A stretch of DNA of 64,000 bases, taken from the NCBI GenBank assembly GCA_024336345.1, contig JANFOG010000004.1:2852001-2916000 (forward strand), given 5' to 3'. Under the pieces are notes generated by a model, which was given only the letters and a program-made list of their open reading frames with translations, was not told the origin of the DNA and did not search any database. The number at the start of each line of letters is the position of its first letter. The first letter of the stretch is position 1. Position numbers and translations under genes: made by a program. The stretch comes from Mariannaea sp. PMI_226 (lineage: Eukaryota; Ascomycota; Sordariomycetes; Hypocreales; Nectriaceae). Below, one piece after another: positions 45,409-57,171 of this stretch.

Positions 45409-46712
45409 TCATTGCTTCAACGCATGCAGGATCAGCTTTTGGTATCCCTCAACGGCCGTCTCTAATTCAGCAACGGTCAAGTTTTCATTCGCACCGTGCG
45501 CAACCAGAATGTTTCCAGGTCCGTAGAGGTACCTGGTGTGATCACCCTCGAAGTTTGGCATGTCCGTGCCGTAGTTAACAACAATTGTCTCGAAATCTAA
45601 GCACAAAGTTAGAGCCACTTCGCTTGAGTTGCAGTGTAATGGCGCTACTCACCTTCAACATCACAATTGCTGGCGACGAAGCCGTATCCATGGGTACAAA
45701 CCATAGAAAATGCTTCCTTGTCAATCTCATCGAAAATTGCCTGAACCTTGTCTCGTACAATCCAAGCTCCCGTCTTCTCAGTTCCGATAGCTACTCTTGC
45801 AGCCATCTTCACAAAAGCAGTCTCAGGAATGACGTTTGCAGCAAGTCCACCCTGGAAGAGGCCAACGTTCACTGTAGTATTACCGTACTCCTCGCTGCTT
45901 CCAAGGTCTGTATCTAAAATCTTGGCAAAGGCGCGGATCATTAGTTCGTTGGCTGACTTGCCCACCCAGGGATAGCCGCTGTGTCCAGGAATTCCCTTGG
46001 TGGTGATATCACAGAAGAGGCCTCCCTTGTGACCGCACGCCAACTTGTTTTCGGTTGGCTCCCCAAAGATTACAGAGTCGAAAGCGTAGGGAAGCTTCTT
46101 GTTGGCAATGGCATCGCTAAAGGTCTTCATGCCGTCGCCGCTAACTTCTTCGCCAACGACAAACAGCAGCATGAGCTTACTGACATCTACTTTATCCGCT
46201 TTGAGGAGGCTTTCTAGAGCAGTGACCATGGCTGCAACGCTGCCCTTGGCGTCGACACTTCCACGGCCCCAGATCCTCGTCTCATCGGTAACGTCGCCAT
46301 CCTCAATCCCGTAAGGAATATGCGGTGGAACAACGTCAATGTGGCTGGTCACCAGGACTTTGGGATCGGCACCCGTGCTACCAGGCGGGAAAGCCAAAAC
46401 ATTGAAGCGAGGCTTTCCTTCGGGGGTGTTTTCAGTCGATGCGATGGGTTGTCGCTGAGTCTTGTAGCCGCGCTCGTTCAAATAATCTATGAGGAAAACA
46501 CCAACATCGTGTTCCGTTCCAGGGGTTGACGAAGTGGAAACGAGAGACTTGTGCAGCCGCAGGAGGTCGGTTCGATACGAAGGCGCGTCGGCAGAGCTGC
46601 CGAGGACCGCTGGAGCTTGGTTGGGGGCGCTGAAGAGGGGTGCCTGCTCTTGAAAGGCCTGTGAAAGAGCGCCAGAGGCCAGAACGAGGGCAATTGTTGC
46701 GACTCGCATCAT
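45409..46712 (-). CDS. Secreted M20-family metallopeptidase
   Basis: Two exons (46712-45653 and 45596-45409) encode 415 aa. A signal peptide is clear ([20 protein letters not shown]). The dizinc M20 core follows: His in VTSHIDVVP, the bridging Asp in [11 protein letters not shown], the general-base Glu in [10 protein letters not shown], a ligand Glu-like residue in [10 protein letters not shown] and the last His in [12 protein letters not shown]. The dimerisation (lid) domain is inserted from about [13 protein letters not shown] to AARVAIG. The ArgE/DapE/carboxypeptidase group hydrolyses amide or peptide bonds; secreted fungal members are presumed peptidases. The start could be the second Met, three bases later. 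It is convergent with mri1, 150 bp apart. Confidence 0.9.
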
Positions 46713-47237
46713 GAAAGGGTGCTGAGGGAGATTGGCCCAGGGTAATTAAGGGAGGTTTTGATCGAAGAGGAAGTTATCTCAACCGCATGGTCGGTTGGTG
46801 GTAGGCTAAGATACCCGGCGCTAAGCGGAGCTGTGCCGCTATCTTCAAGACACTGGTTATGACGCAATAGGAACCAGGTCCACTGAGGTCACCGCCTAGG
46901 CACTCCGAACCAACAGGTACACAGGCACAGGCACAGGCACAGGTATATTGGGGGCGCAATAGGTGGATGAATGTAATTCTAGAGGTGATCAATTGGGTTG
47001 CTCTCTGTACGCTCTGTAGATGATGCTGTGCCTGCTGATATGATGAAAGTTTTCTAGGAGCACACCTAGCCTTATATCTTCTAGCTTCGGATGGTTTTAT
47101 TCATTATTATTTTTCCAATGAAATACGCTGCGTTCCAAATGACAGAGGGCAGGTCTCGTTGTATAAGTGGAAATGGAAAGGCAAACTTGCAACAAGGCAC
47201 ACAATCAATCTATCAACTTGCCCCCCAGGCGTCCTCA
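46713..47237. other. Intergenic; contains a 6-bp tandem repeat
   Basis: About 520 bp holding the M20 gene promoter. A repeat of CAGGCA units (46921-46944) is the only structure seen. Confidence 0.6.
46921..46944. repeat. (ACAGGC)n tandem repeat
   Basis: About four head-to-tail copies of a six-base unit, upstream of the M20 peptidase gene. Confidence 0.85.
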
Positions 47238-48809
47238 TTATGCAATTAGAACTTGCTTCTCCTTCTGAAGGCTCTCAACAAAACTGATCGACACATTGAG
47301 AGTCTGAGCGACGATGTCCGCAGGGGTCAATGCCAACCACTGGGTTAGTGAGATGTCGGCGACACGATCAGACTTGTATACTTCAATCCAAACAAGGTCT
47401 TCGGTTTCTGAGACGTTTTCGATATAATGACTGATCCTGCAAGTTAACCTCAATTCATAGTAGATTCCCTTCCGGGAAAGATTACGTACCCCGAGTTATC
47501 AGGAAAGGCAGCAGTGTCGCCAGCCGAAAAGTCAAAGGTTCGGGCAGCAGAGTTGCCGATAAAGACTGTTGCTCGACCGTGTCCCTGATGGAAATACAAC
47601 CACTCCTCAGCCTACGACGTGTGTCAGTCAACCGTAACGACATCATCGGCTTTCTAGAGTGAGGCGAGCATCCCTTACATTAGGATGCCAATGTAGCTCA
47701 CGGAGGCCACCGGGTTTCAGCGTCACAAAAGTAGCTGCCAAAGTCTTGCTCACTGGGAAGTTGGTTGAGTCAATCTTGTAAAACTTGCCGCCTTGTCCAC
47801 TAATCTTCTCAGGTTCATGCAGTAGAGTGCGGTAGACGAACGAACTGTCGCCGCTGAGGGTACCTGCTGGGCCCTTTGTAACGTTTTTCTTGCTGATCTC
47901 AGCCTTGAGGATGTAAGGGTTGGGACTAGTGACATTCTCAAAAACCTCAGGATCAACACCGAAGTTCTTGGCTAGAATATGTTTGGGGGTATGCGTGATC
48001 CAGTCATCAACCATGAAGGTAGTTCTGTATGAGATCAGTTGCTAAGCAGGTATAAAAGGGAGAACGTCAAATATGTGAAAACTTACCCAATCTTGTCGAA
48101 ATCAGCCTCATCAAATACCAGGAGATACTCGTTCTCTTCATCAAGGCCCTGAATTGTGTGGGCTGCACCTTTAGGGAAGTACCAAATATCGCCGTAGTTC
48201 AGGGTTTCAACTTGGTATCTGCCGAACTCGTCAACGGCAGAGATCTCAATAGAGCCGTTATATACAAATCCCCATTCAGCCTTGAGAGGATCAAAGATTA
48301 GCCCTCTTATTATTCGGTGTGTATTGATGGAGACGTTCAATAGGAACAAGGACCTACAACACGGTGCCAATGGAGCTCGCGAAGTGCGCCCTTCTTCAGA
48401 TGCTGTTGAGCGCCAGCTATGTCATGGCTCGAGGGGAGATCCGTGATGACCTGCTCACGAACCCAACCTCCCTTTAAAATGCGAGTCTTAGAGTCTGAGA
48501 AACTCCATTTGAGATTTGGCACAACACCATTATCCGTCGGCTGCTGGCCTAGATTATCAGGATTTTGGAGATCAAGCTCCTTGTTGGTTCCCCCTTTGTT
48601 GCCGTATCATACGTCAGTGAAGATAAATCGAAACGAAATTATTGTCACTTACCTAAGATAGGTGCTCCCTTGCTGCTGACATCGTCAGGTTCTCCTTTAT
48701 TGAACTTGGGTTCACGCTTCTGGAGACCGGTAGGAGGCGGGGCAGCATTCACGAGCTGAGCAGACCAGACGAGGGCAAGGCCGGTGGAGAGTATGAAATG
48801 AGTCTTCAT
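47238..48809 (-). CDS. Oxalate decarboxylase (bicupin)
   Basis: Six exons (48809-48653, 48593-48358, 48280-48087, 48024-47679, 47611-47490, 47436-47238) give 417 aa. A signal peptide (MKTHFILSTGLALVWSAQLV) and a KR site (LQKREP) suggest secretion and propeptide cleavage. Each cupin has a manganese-binding set: RELHWHRVAEWGFV with His in AAHTIQG, and RELHWHPNAEEWLYF with His in NSGISHYIEN. This pair marks oxalate decarboxylases, which turn oxalate into formate and CO2. The introns are 53-77 nt and all interrupt close to metal-binding motifs while keeping frame. Secreted fungal enzymes of this group detoxify oxalate or buffer acid stress. An oxalate oxidase role is possible but less usual for bicupins. 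Confidence 0.92.
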
Positions 48810-50056
48810 TGCCAAAGCAGAGGGGAGATTTGAGACAACAAGAGAAAACAGTGTACACTTAAGAACGAAACAAGAAATGGATCAACGAAGGCGGTGTGCC
48901 AAGCAAAGAGCTATATAAGTTATTCATTGAGTAAGAAACTTGCGGGCTAGGTTTACATTATGCCAATAAAGAAGCTTATCTAGGTGTTTGATCCTCAATT
49001 TAACGACCAGCTTCCCACTACGATTCGGCTGAGGTCTCACCCCACGCGAGCGGGATTGATCATGACGGTTGGCAATGCCGCAACAGCTCGAATGGAGTAA
49101 GATCGCCGCTCTTGTCTTCACTAACTCAGTCAAACAATGTATCTAAAAACTCGAGCAGAAATTGCGAATTGGTCCCATATCCTCTTTCAGCCATAATCCA
49201 GTGCTACTGCGGCCCATCAATTCACGGCTCTTTGACCGTATGGTGTTGATGTAACCGCCGTCGCAAAGGATCTACAAACCGATTGCCAATAAGGTGACAG
49301 CTGGATATGCTTCCGGATTTACTCAAAAGCTAAAGCGCCAATCGTTGTCTTATACCTAAGCCTTGTGAGAGGTTAGTGTAAGAATTTGGAGTTTTCGACA
49401 TCGCTGATGCATATAACGTGATTGATCCCACACTCTTAGCTCCGATGCAGAAGGCCTGAGCAATGAACCAACAAATCAAGAATTTGCGAGTTTTACCATG
49501 ACAAACCGAGCATGTAGGAGAAGCAAGTCGACCAACGGCTCCTTTTATACCAAGTTAGCTTTGTCAATCACCTGGGGTCCCAGTTTAATTGCTCGAGTTC
49601 GGTCCGTTTTTGCCGCAGACTACATCATGTAAGTCAGGTATAAGTGGCAATCCCCATTATAATGGAACTTCATCTAAGATGAGGTTCCAAACCAAACGAT
49701 TACCAATTATATCAAGCGCTGAAAATTGAATGCCGACCTAGTCTACCAGAGTCTCTATCACCTATACGGTCTATGCCGCCTGTAGCTCACATGACCATCT
49801 CGTAAAGGGCTGGTTATGACATCTAAACAAGAAACTGAAATTCATACATCTGTCATAAAAACGTACTAAAACTCAGCTATCTACTTGGAGGCTGAACTCC
49901 CAATGGTATCTAAATCATTGCAACTAGTCAACATAGATCGTGTAAGGCGTTCGTCATTTCCCAACCGACAATTCTATCATCCCAAGCTTCTAGGTCTGTA
50001 TTGTAATCCTAGAAAGACCTCTTCTCTGAATTTCATTGCTCTGCTTCAACTCGAAG
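48810..50056. other. Intergenic, AT-leaning, no supported gene
   Basis: About 1.25 kb between two secreted-protein genes on the same strand. It should contain the oxalate decarboxylase promoter next to 48810. Only short random frames are seen. Confidence 0.55.
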
Positions 50057-50989
50057 CTAGTAAGGGCGTAAGCCATCGATATTGCCAGCCGGAGAGTATC
50101 GAGCAACGGTGTAGTAGCCGCCATCTTCACCCTGAACAGTAGCGATGCCTACTTCAGTTGTTGTGTTCCACATGATCTGGGCTATTTTTGGTGATTTGAT
50201 GTTAGTTGCATGGTCTTTCTGGGTCAACTCAGTGGAGATATTTACTATAATGGCCATAATCGGCGAATATTCCGTCTGGGATAATCTGGTTGTGATAGTC
50301 CTTGGCTTCGTTTAGCCTATATTCGGTTAATGTGTCAGTTTTCTGTTTCACATAGCTTTTCAACATCCTTAGAACTGAGACAAAATCGACAACGACTTAC
50401 CATTGCTGCGTCCCTTGAGTCAGAGGATCTGGGATGCCCTCTGAAGACCTAAAACTGGTGTTAGTTCCCCAGTTGGCCTGATGGGGATTCCACGAGTTGC
50501 TTACATGTCATATGCCAAGTTCTCGCCTTCGTCGGGCCTGCTCTCATCGGGAGAGTGCTCAAATATTCCATTCTCGGCCAGCTGCTTGGCCCACGCCTTG
50601 GCATGCTTGGTGAGGACATCAGACCACACGAGCGGCGCGACTCCCTTCTTAGCACGCGCAGCATTGTGTCGGCGTAGTGCCTCCTTTGCGTCCGCTGATA
50701 ACGGTACATGGACCTTAGAATGGGCCTTAGCAGCTCTATGGTGAGACCCCTTTCGGTTCTTCTTATTCTTTTTGGCAGAGAGCCTTGGGCAGTTCTCTCG
50801 CGCCCGCAGGGCACCGGCGGCCTTCGCCTCGACGCTGCGATATTCTGGTACACCTCTTATGAAGATGGAGGTAGCAACTTTACCACTCGTTTGCATTTCA
50901 TGAGTGACCTTGGGGATCGGCTCACCCATGACAATGGGTTGCATTCCAAGGATGAGGAGGGATTGAAGGTAGAAAGTAGAGAACAACAT
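50057..50989 (-). CDS. Secreted CAP-superfamily (SCP/PR-1) protein
   Basis: Four exons (50989-50505, 50448-50401, 50316-50246, 50181-50057) give 242 aa. A signal peptide is present (MLFSTFYLQSLLILGMQP), then a basic spacer (KKNKKNRKGSHHRAAK), and then a CAP domain from about residue 97: RRHNAARAKKGVAPLVW, GENLAYDM and, after splicing, GHYTQIMWN, the diagnostic motif. Site residues His (RRHNAA), Glu (GENLAY) and His (GHYTQ) are in place. PR-1-like proteins of fungi bind sterols or lipids and are often linked to host or stress interaction. The last intron join restores the Thr of GHYTQ, which supports the splice choice. It is the third secreted protein in a row on this strand. Confidence 0.9.
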
Positions 50990-52960
50990 TGTTGCAGGCG
51001 GATATTGATACCGAGGCTCAATTTCCTGTTCGCCACAAATAGTGTGGAATAATTATTGATTGAAGGTATTCAGAGGCAATTTCAAGGGGCGTTGCAGGAG
51101 GCTTGAGCAAAGGGAAACACCAGTCTATTGAAGCGGGACTCAGCCCTTGTTATAATTTTTCGACATCGCAACTCGACGTAGTTAATTGAGAAACATTGCA
51201 TGCCTGAGTGGGTACCAACATAACCGTGATGGATTTCCTACCTCGCGTTTTTTTTTCTACATAGTTCAAACCGGCGGTGATGCATAATTCCTGCCAGCGG
51301 CAACGCAATCGCGCTTTCGATCTCGGCAGCTAGCGTTGACGCGTGGTGAGGTAAAGTGTTATGATGCAGACCAGAACACACTCACCGTCACCGCCATCCT
51401 TGCTGCATGCGAACCCATTCTTAAGCTTCTTGGCGAGAAGCCTGTCCGTCTTGTGATTTGCTACAGCAAACTCTTGATACAAAGGCCAAGTGGCTCGTTT
51501 GGAGTCCTGATGTCGAAGTCTGGGGTTCCTCGAAGTGGCGCTTTTCCACTCCCCTGAGACAATCCCCAAGTTTTGTGCCACCGTTGAGCATTTTCGCACG
51601 ACACTGGCCGCGTCTATTCCATGGAATGAAAGAAGCGCGAGAGTCAGCTCGATTTGTCAATGGCCACAATCAGCCCGGCATCCGGGGTTAGACAATCCAA
51701 ACAAGGAACGCAATAGTCCCAATTCAATGCCCCCTCGATATTTGGTCCGTCCTGTATGGTTCATCTCGAACCTACTGCCTCCCTATCGATAGGTAACTGT
51801 GGTTCATTTGTCTCTGCTACGAAGGGATGCATGGCGGGTAGGTCCGAGGAGGTTTCACGACACGATACGTAGCCCATCACCCTATTATCAGAGTTGCTGG
51901 ATTACGGTCTTGCTCCGCCAGTACCAGCAATTCTTAAGCATACCTAAGATAGATCATGAGCTACTCCTCCAGACTACACTCGGGGTTACTTAAAGTGGTC
52001 GCGGACGCGTGTGTCGCGTCCGTTTTTCGCGTACATTCCTTTGGATGTTGCCCCCTTTGCCACCTCCTGTCTGTTTTAAAACGTCTTTTAAATGCACATT
52101 AACACAAAGAGGTAAGCCAATTTCCGTCATGGTCATGACCGTGGTGGCTTGAAAGGAGTTCATTGCCGTAAGACTTTGGAAATGACCACCGGATAGCACA
52201 GATGACGAGCAAGGCACGCTGTGATCATTTACCTGTCCATTTTCATCCTTCAGACGAAGCAAGGTGGGGGTCGACATTGTGCTTTGACCTCTTGACGCAG
52301 ACAATACCATTATATCCTTTCTCATTACAACACCCCCTCGCCCAAGATGTCTTCTTAGACATACCCAGGTGTAGACACCCGCATGTCTTTGAGGTTTTTG
52401 CATTCCAGCACGGTGACGAAACTCGGATACATTAAGTGACATTTCCAATTACACAGCTGAATCCCTGATATGAGCTAAGTCTGCCATTGGACTTGGGCTA
52501 CGGTTGGAGTATGCTTAGACGAAAGTAGGCTGGATGCTTAGAGTGACCCAACCTACGTATGGGATCGATCAAAGACGAAATGTACGAGACTATGTATAAC
52601 GACCTGTATCTTATGCATCAGCATCCATAAGCCAGTGTAATGGCTGGCTAAATGACATGAGATGTAAACGGATTACAGAATCGCTAGACTTATGTTCCGA
52701 CCAAATGAGGATCTTGATCACCAATTTATCCATGTTGCAAGAAAACTTAGTTGTTATATCCATCACATAGATTTGGGGTAGTATAGAGTCTGGAAATGTC
52801 CAAAACAAACCCACGACACTCCATCTACAACTTTGAGAATCCAGAAATCAAGAAATAGCTTCATGAGTGGAACAATTCCAGAGCACAGGCACGAAATAGC
52901 AACGTGACCACCTCATGAGTTCAGGTTTGCAACAGGCGAAGAAAAAACCCAATCAAGAAA
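50990..52960. other. Intergenic region of about 2 kb
   Basis: Overlapping short frames on both strands (for example 52448-51990 minus) have no recognisable domain. I see no transposon end or tRNA. Confidence 0.5.
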
Positions 52961-55432
52961 TTACCTAGAGGATTCTATCAACGGAATGATACAAATCCTG
53001 CGTAGGGGTTCTGCTATTGTACTTGCCATCCAAGATTTCGCCTGACTGGCAGCACAGGCTAAACAACAATCTCGTTGAAGGACGCATAAATATCGGCCGG
53101 GCACGCAATTTGAATTTGCGACTGCTAGCCACTGTGCCAGTGGATTGGCTGCTGTTGCAAGACAGTAGATGAAGGTCGGATTCTCATTTCTAATGTATAT
53201 CGACTCCTTAGTTTCAAGGCGAGCGGGATCAATATAGAAGGGTTCAGGACTAGACGGTGTAACCCAAAAATTGCCTTCTTCATCCCTCAGCCACGGTTCG
53301 CCCAGGCCCAAGGTGTTATTCAAGTACTCAACTTGTGTGCTGAGTGGTGTATCCACCGGATGGCAACATGGTGTAGTGACTCTGAGGACACTTAATTGTT
53401 TGAGAATATCGCCAACGCGTGCTTGTATGCAGTGGTGCTCTGCAAGCTGAGCTGTCAAGTTCAAATTTATAGCACCCTTTGCGACGGAAGCTTCCACTGC
53501 TGGGGAGTTTATTATATGCGGGTAGCCGTTTACTGGCTTCAAAGTCATTACGTCGCCGTTAATAGCCATGCCGAACATTGCTGCCCGCATATTCTCATGT
53601 GGAACTTGATTGATGTGGAAAGGGACTTCTTGAACAACTTCCCGCCGCTCCCCAGCGAGCAAAAACTGACCACCGCGAATCATGAAGATTGGTCCAGGCC
53701 GGAGGCTCGATTCGACGGCGCGATAGTTGATGAGAAGGACTCCGTCGAGGTCCGCCCCAATGAATTTGCGTTTGGGAATTCCCAGTCTCTGCAATGCTTT
53801 GCCGGAGCCCGTCAGAACGTTTGCAAGCTCTATTCCGAAATCCTCGTTACTCAGGCCCAGAACCCCCGACAAACCCTGGATCATCGTTGCAGCCATTTTG
53901 CCAGAGTACCGGGAGAAGACAGCCCGGAAAAATTTGTGTTCGTGGCCTCTTTCGGTTGCAATTGCCATCATTCTACACTCTTCAGCCCAGTCCGTAAATG
54001 CAAGAAAAGATGCCCGGTGTGCGGTCGAGATAATGGCGTCTTGAAGCTTGTAACGAACACAGAATGAAGGATCCTCTGCCAGCTCAACCGGGCGCAGAGG
54101 CAAACAGCCTAGGGCACAGTCACAATTATTGCCACAATGGCTTGAAATTGATGCGAAGGCCATCTTTGAAAACAGCTCCAGTTTCAGTCTGAAGGCAGGA
54201 CCTTCTAGCTGATCAAAATTCCTTTGCCTCCAGTCCGTTTGGAATATTGGTTCTGAAGGTAAACCAAGCAACTGAAGTATTCGGCGAAGATTTTCTAAGA
54301 TATCCTCAATAAATGTAGCATAATACGGAATTGTTTGTTCAGAGTTCTCCGTATGGCCCAAGTAAATCCTATATTCCACATACTCTTTCGAAATAGAGTA
54401 TATTAGATTGCCGATTTCCTTGCGGTCCATCAGGTCCCATCCACAACACAGTTGGAAAAAGTCAACGCCACTTCCCTCGCATGATACGAGCCAGTTTATT
54501 TCTTTTTGTATTTCGATACCGTCCGACGAAATACAAATATCTATGACATGTGCGACGCGCTGGGTAAGTTCAACTCCAGGTTCCTGCGCTGGAAGCACAA
54601 TAACTGATGCTGTCTCAAAGGTGCCTGACACTGGGCAAACCGTTCCGTCTTCTTGTATAAGACACACATCCAGTCCCAATACGTCTTTGCTGTATTCAAC
54701 ACACCAGGCAGCACCAGTGAGACCGTAATAAACAATTCTGCAGCGTTCGAATTGAGTTGGTTCCAGGCAGCGAGTTTTGAGTTCGACAATCAACTTCGCC
54801 ATGGTAGCGCTGTCTGGCAGAGCATCTCGGTGATCGAATGGTCTCTTGGAAACAAATGCGTCTCGCAGGATCATCTCGTGCGTTCTTGCCACGCGATCCT
54901 TGAAGTCTGTCGCCCTAGCAAGAGGAAGACAACTTGATCGGACATTCTCGATTTGAGATATCCCTGGAATGCTTCGATACGGCACGTGGAGCAGTTCAAA
55001 AATTCCCATCACCACATCTATAGTCATATCATCCAAAACGGAAGTCACAGCGACCAAGAGAGCCAACACATTTTCTCCCGCGCGAGTAGTGAGAAGCTGG
55101 TCAACCACAGTATTTGTGCCAGAGCCATACTCCAGGACGGCATTTAAAAACCATCGCCGAGAGCGCTGGTCGCGGCGGCATGCTAGCAATTTCTTTCGAA
55201 ACGTGGCCGAAGCCGGGGTGACTTCACCCAACGCCACTAGGCAGCCGATTGTATGCAAATCGACGCCGCTCATCTGGATCCTCTTTAGCCCGTCTGCCCC
55301 GAGTCTGAGAACCATCTGTGACAGAGATGGGATGTCAATCTGCAGCTGCGGACTGGCCTGTGATTCCGAGACAGATGCCGTAATATTGCCGCCCGAGTTT
55401 GAGTCCATTTGACACCGTAGTAACAGATGCAA
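52961..55432 (-). CDS. Large protein of unknown function, fungus-specific type
   Basis: One uninterrupted exon encodes 823 aa, or 815 aa if the second Met at 55408 (MDSNSGG) is the start. I do not recognise a catalytic domain. The N-terminal third is helical (QMVLRLGADGLKRIQMSGVD, LVAVTSVLDDMTIDVVMG). A middle block reads YYGLTGAAWCVEYSKDVLGL with a later VIVLPAQEP, which resembles a fungus-specific family of large hypothetical proteins that I recall only loosely. Cysteine-rich stretches near HCGNNCDCALGC (about residue 455) and LQRDCCLACAAS near the end look metal-binding-like but fit no standard spacing. No signal peptide or clear membrane helix is evident. It is divergent from the Helo-like gene across 1.7 kb. 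The function is unknown. Confidence 0.75.
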   Translation of the reverse strand: MHLLLRCQMDSNSGGNITASVSESQASPQLQIDIPSLSQMVLRLGADGLKRIQMSGVDLHTIGCLVALGEVTPASATFRKKLLACRRDQRSRRWFLNAVLEYGSGTNTVVDQLLTTRAGENVLALLVAVTSVLDDMTIDVVMGIFELLHVPYRSIPGISQIENVRSSCLPLARATDFKDRVARTHEMILRDAFVSKRPFDHRDALPDSATMAKLIVELKTRCLEPTQFERCRIVYYGLTGAAWCVEYSKDVLGLDVCLIQEDGTVCPVSGTFETASVIVLPAQEPGVELTQRVAHVIDICISSDGIEIQKEINWLVSCEGSGVDFFQLCCGWDLMDRKEIGNLIYSISKEYVEYRIYLGHTENSEQTIPYYATFIEDILENLRRILQLLGLPSEPIFQTDWRQRNFDQLEGPAFRLKLELFSKMAFASISSHCGNNCDCALGCLPLRPVELAEDPSFCVRYKLQDAIISTAHRASFLAFTDWAEECRMMAIATERGHEHKFFRAVFSRYSGKMAATMIQGLSGVLGLSNEDFGIELANVLTGSGKALQRLGIPKRKFIGADLDGVLLINYRAVESSLRPGPIFMIRGGQFLLAGERREVVQEVPFHINQVPHENMRAAMFGMAINGDVMTLKPVNGYPHIINSPAVEASVAKGAINLNLTAQLAEHHCIQARVGDILKQLSVLRVTTPCCHPVDTPLSTQVEYLNNTLGLGEPWLRDEEGNFWVTPSSPEPFYIDPARLETKESIYIRNENPTFIYCLATAANPLAQWLAVANSNCVPGRYLCVLQRDCCLACAASQAKSWMASTIAEPLRRICIIPLIESSR

Positions 55433-57171
55433 TCAAGGTATCCGGGGCTAGTCAGATCTGGTGAAATTAGTATGAGTTCTTCTCAAAGAACTGAAGAAAC
55501 CAATACCAGACTCTGTCCCATGAGCCAGCTAAGTACTTGATCGACTCAACTCAACCTAACGGCGGCGCTTGGTTACGCAGTATACATAAGTCTGTGCCAA
55601 AATTATCAGGAAATAAAGGTGAACTCGGCTGTATACTGGCAACTTATTCGAATTTAAATACCGTCCGCTTGAGGAAAGGCAAAGACACACAATAATACAC
55701 CAGGCTCTCACGCACGGTGGGTGCAAAACATGCCAGTGTACATCTCTAGGACCGCAAACCAAGGACAACACAATCCAGTCCACTTCTCAAGCTGCTGAGC
55801 TCGAAGACCCAGAGAGCGGGCTTAGCAGGTTGAATGGGCTGGCTGCATGAGGGGAGGGGCTGAGCGGACTCAGCTTTAAGCTGGGTGTCCAAGCGGCAAC
55901 GCTATTGGATCGGCATACACCTACAAGAGTCTCTTGTCAAGGAGCAGACTTGGGCTTTTACTTTTGGATCCCTCTTGGCATTGCTTATATTGAAAAATCT
56001 GAACCGTATAAACATACATCATGAGAATGCCCAGGAGATGTATCTCTCGTTTACTTGAGATGCAGTCATAAAGTGGTAGAGATTGATACTTCTTTCATCT
56101 GCATCAGCCCTCTAATCAAGATGCCAGAAAGCAACTTCCGGATATAAGTTATCCAGGCCAGTCTGCGAAGTGTAGGTGGCAAGGCACACATGAGTAGGGC
56201 CTCATGAGTGGCTCTCAATGACGAAGATACGCAGTAATTGCGTAGAGCTTCAAATCTAGATAGAACGGCTCTGGCTCCGTATAAAGGAGGACCCAATTCA
56301 TACCGGCCTCATCCGGTCTGATCTATGTCGTGGGCGAGACTTCTTGAGGTTAAACACTTGGTTTGTTGTGGGCTGATCGAAGCACCATGGCCTGCAAGGA
56401 GTGCGACATGGGCCTTTCGACCGTGAGGGTGCCAACCGCAACTGCAGTAGTGTTAGGTATGATCATCCCGTCTCGTCCTGTAGAGCTTCACGCTGGGAAA
56501 AAGCCTCCTGACGTGGCCAAAACACAGCCCAAGCCACCCCATGCGGAGTTGAGTTGGCCAACTCCAACCTATCATCGACAAGAACTTGCTGTGCAAAGAT
56601 GCACTCCGCAGCAAAGTGCAACTTTACGGCTGAGCTCGGCGCCGAAGTTGAAAAAAGAGCCTGGAGTCAGTCTCTCATGCGCTGGGGATTATCGCATCTC
56701 TCAAGAACGAGAGCGTTACCCGGAGCAACAGAACTAATAAGCTAATAAGCCACCTCAGATTGAAGCGGGGATTACCACAATTGCGCTCATGAGGTCAAGA
56801 GTCGCCCGTATTGGGGATGTCCTGCGGGAAGAGGAACTAATGGGAAGCCACCTCAAATATAATGTCTCGGAGTACCATCAACGATGCAGCTAGAGCAATA
56901 CTCCGTGGGGGGTGGTATTTAATCCCACCTCGCTTACGCGATACCATACAAACGACTGCCTGGCTCAATTCCTTGCCCTCAGTTTTGTCCCTGACCTTTT
57001 GTATTGTATCACACGTGCTCGGCTCAACACACCTTTAACTAGACGTATGTGTATATAAATGCAGCGCCAATACTCCATACTCATACCACCTTGGTTACAA
57101 TAGATATCCAACAGGCAGCGGCCGGCCTTCGGCCACCGTAAGCAGCCCTAAACAAGGCTCGTGCGAACCCA
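55433..57171. other. Divergent intergenic region of 1.7 kb
   Basis: The region between the two divergent unknown genes is likely to hold both promoters. An open frame at 56390-56737 with a good start context (CACCATGG) could encode a 115-residue peptide (MACKECDMGLSTVRV...), but it has no domain and I do not call it a gene. Confidence 0.5.

Noticed and set aside
51990..52448. 152-codon minus-strand frame
   Set aside because: It has no family resemblance and no neighbouring exons, and is likely chance.
56390..56737. 115-codon frame with a CACCATGG start
   Set aside because: The start context is good, but there is no domain, no intron support and no signal peptide.
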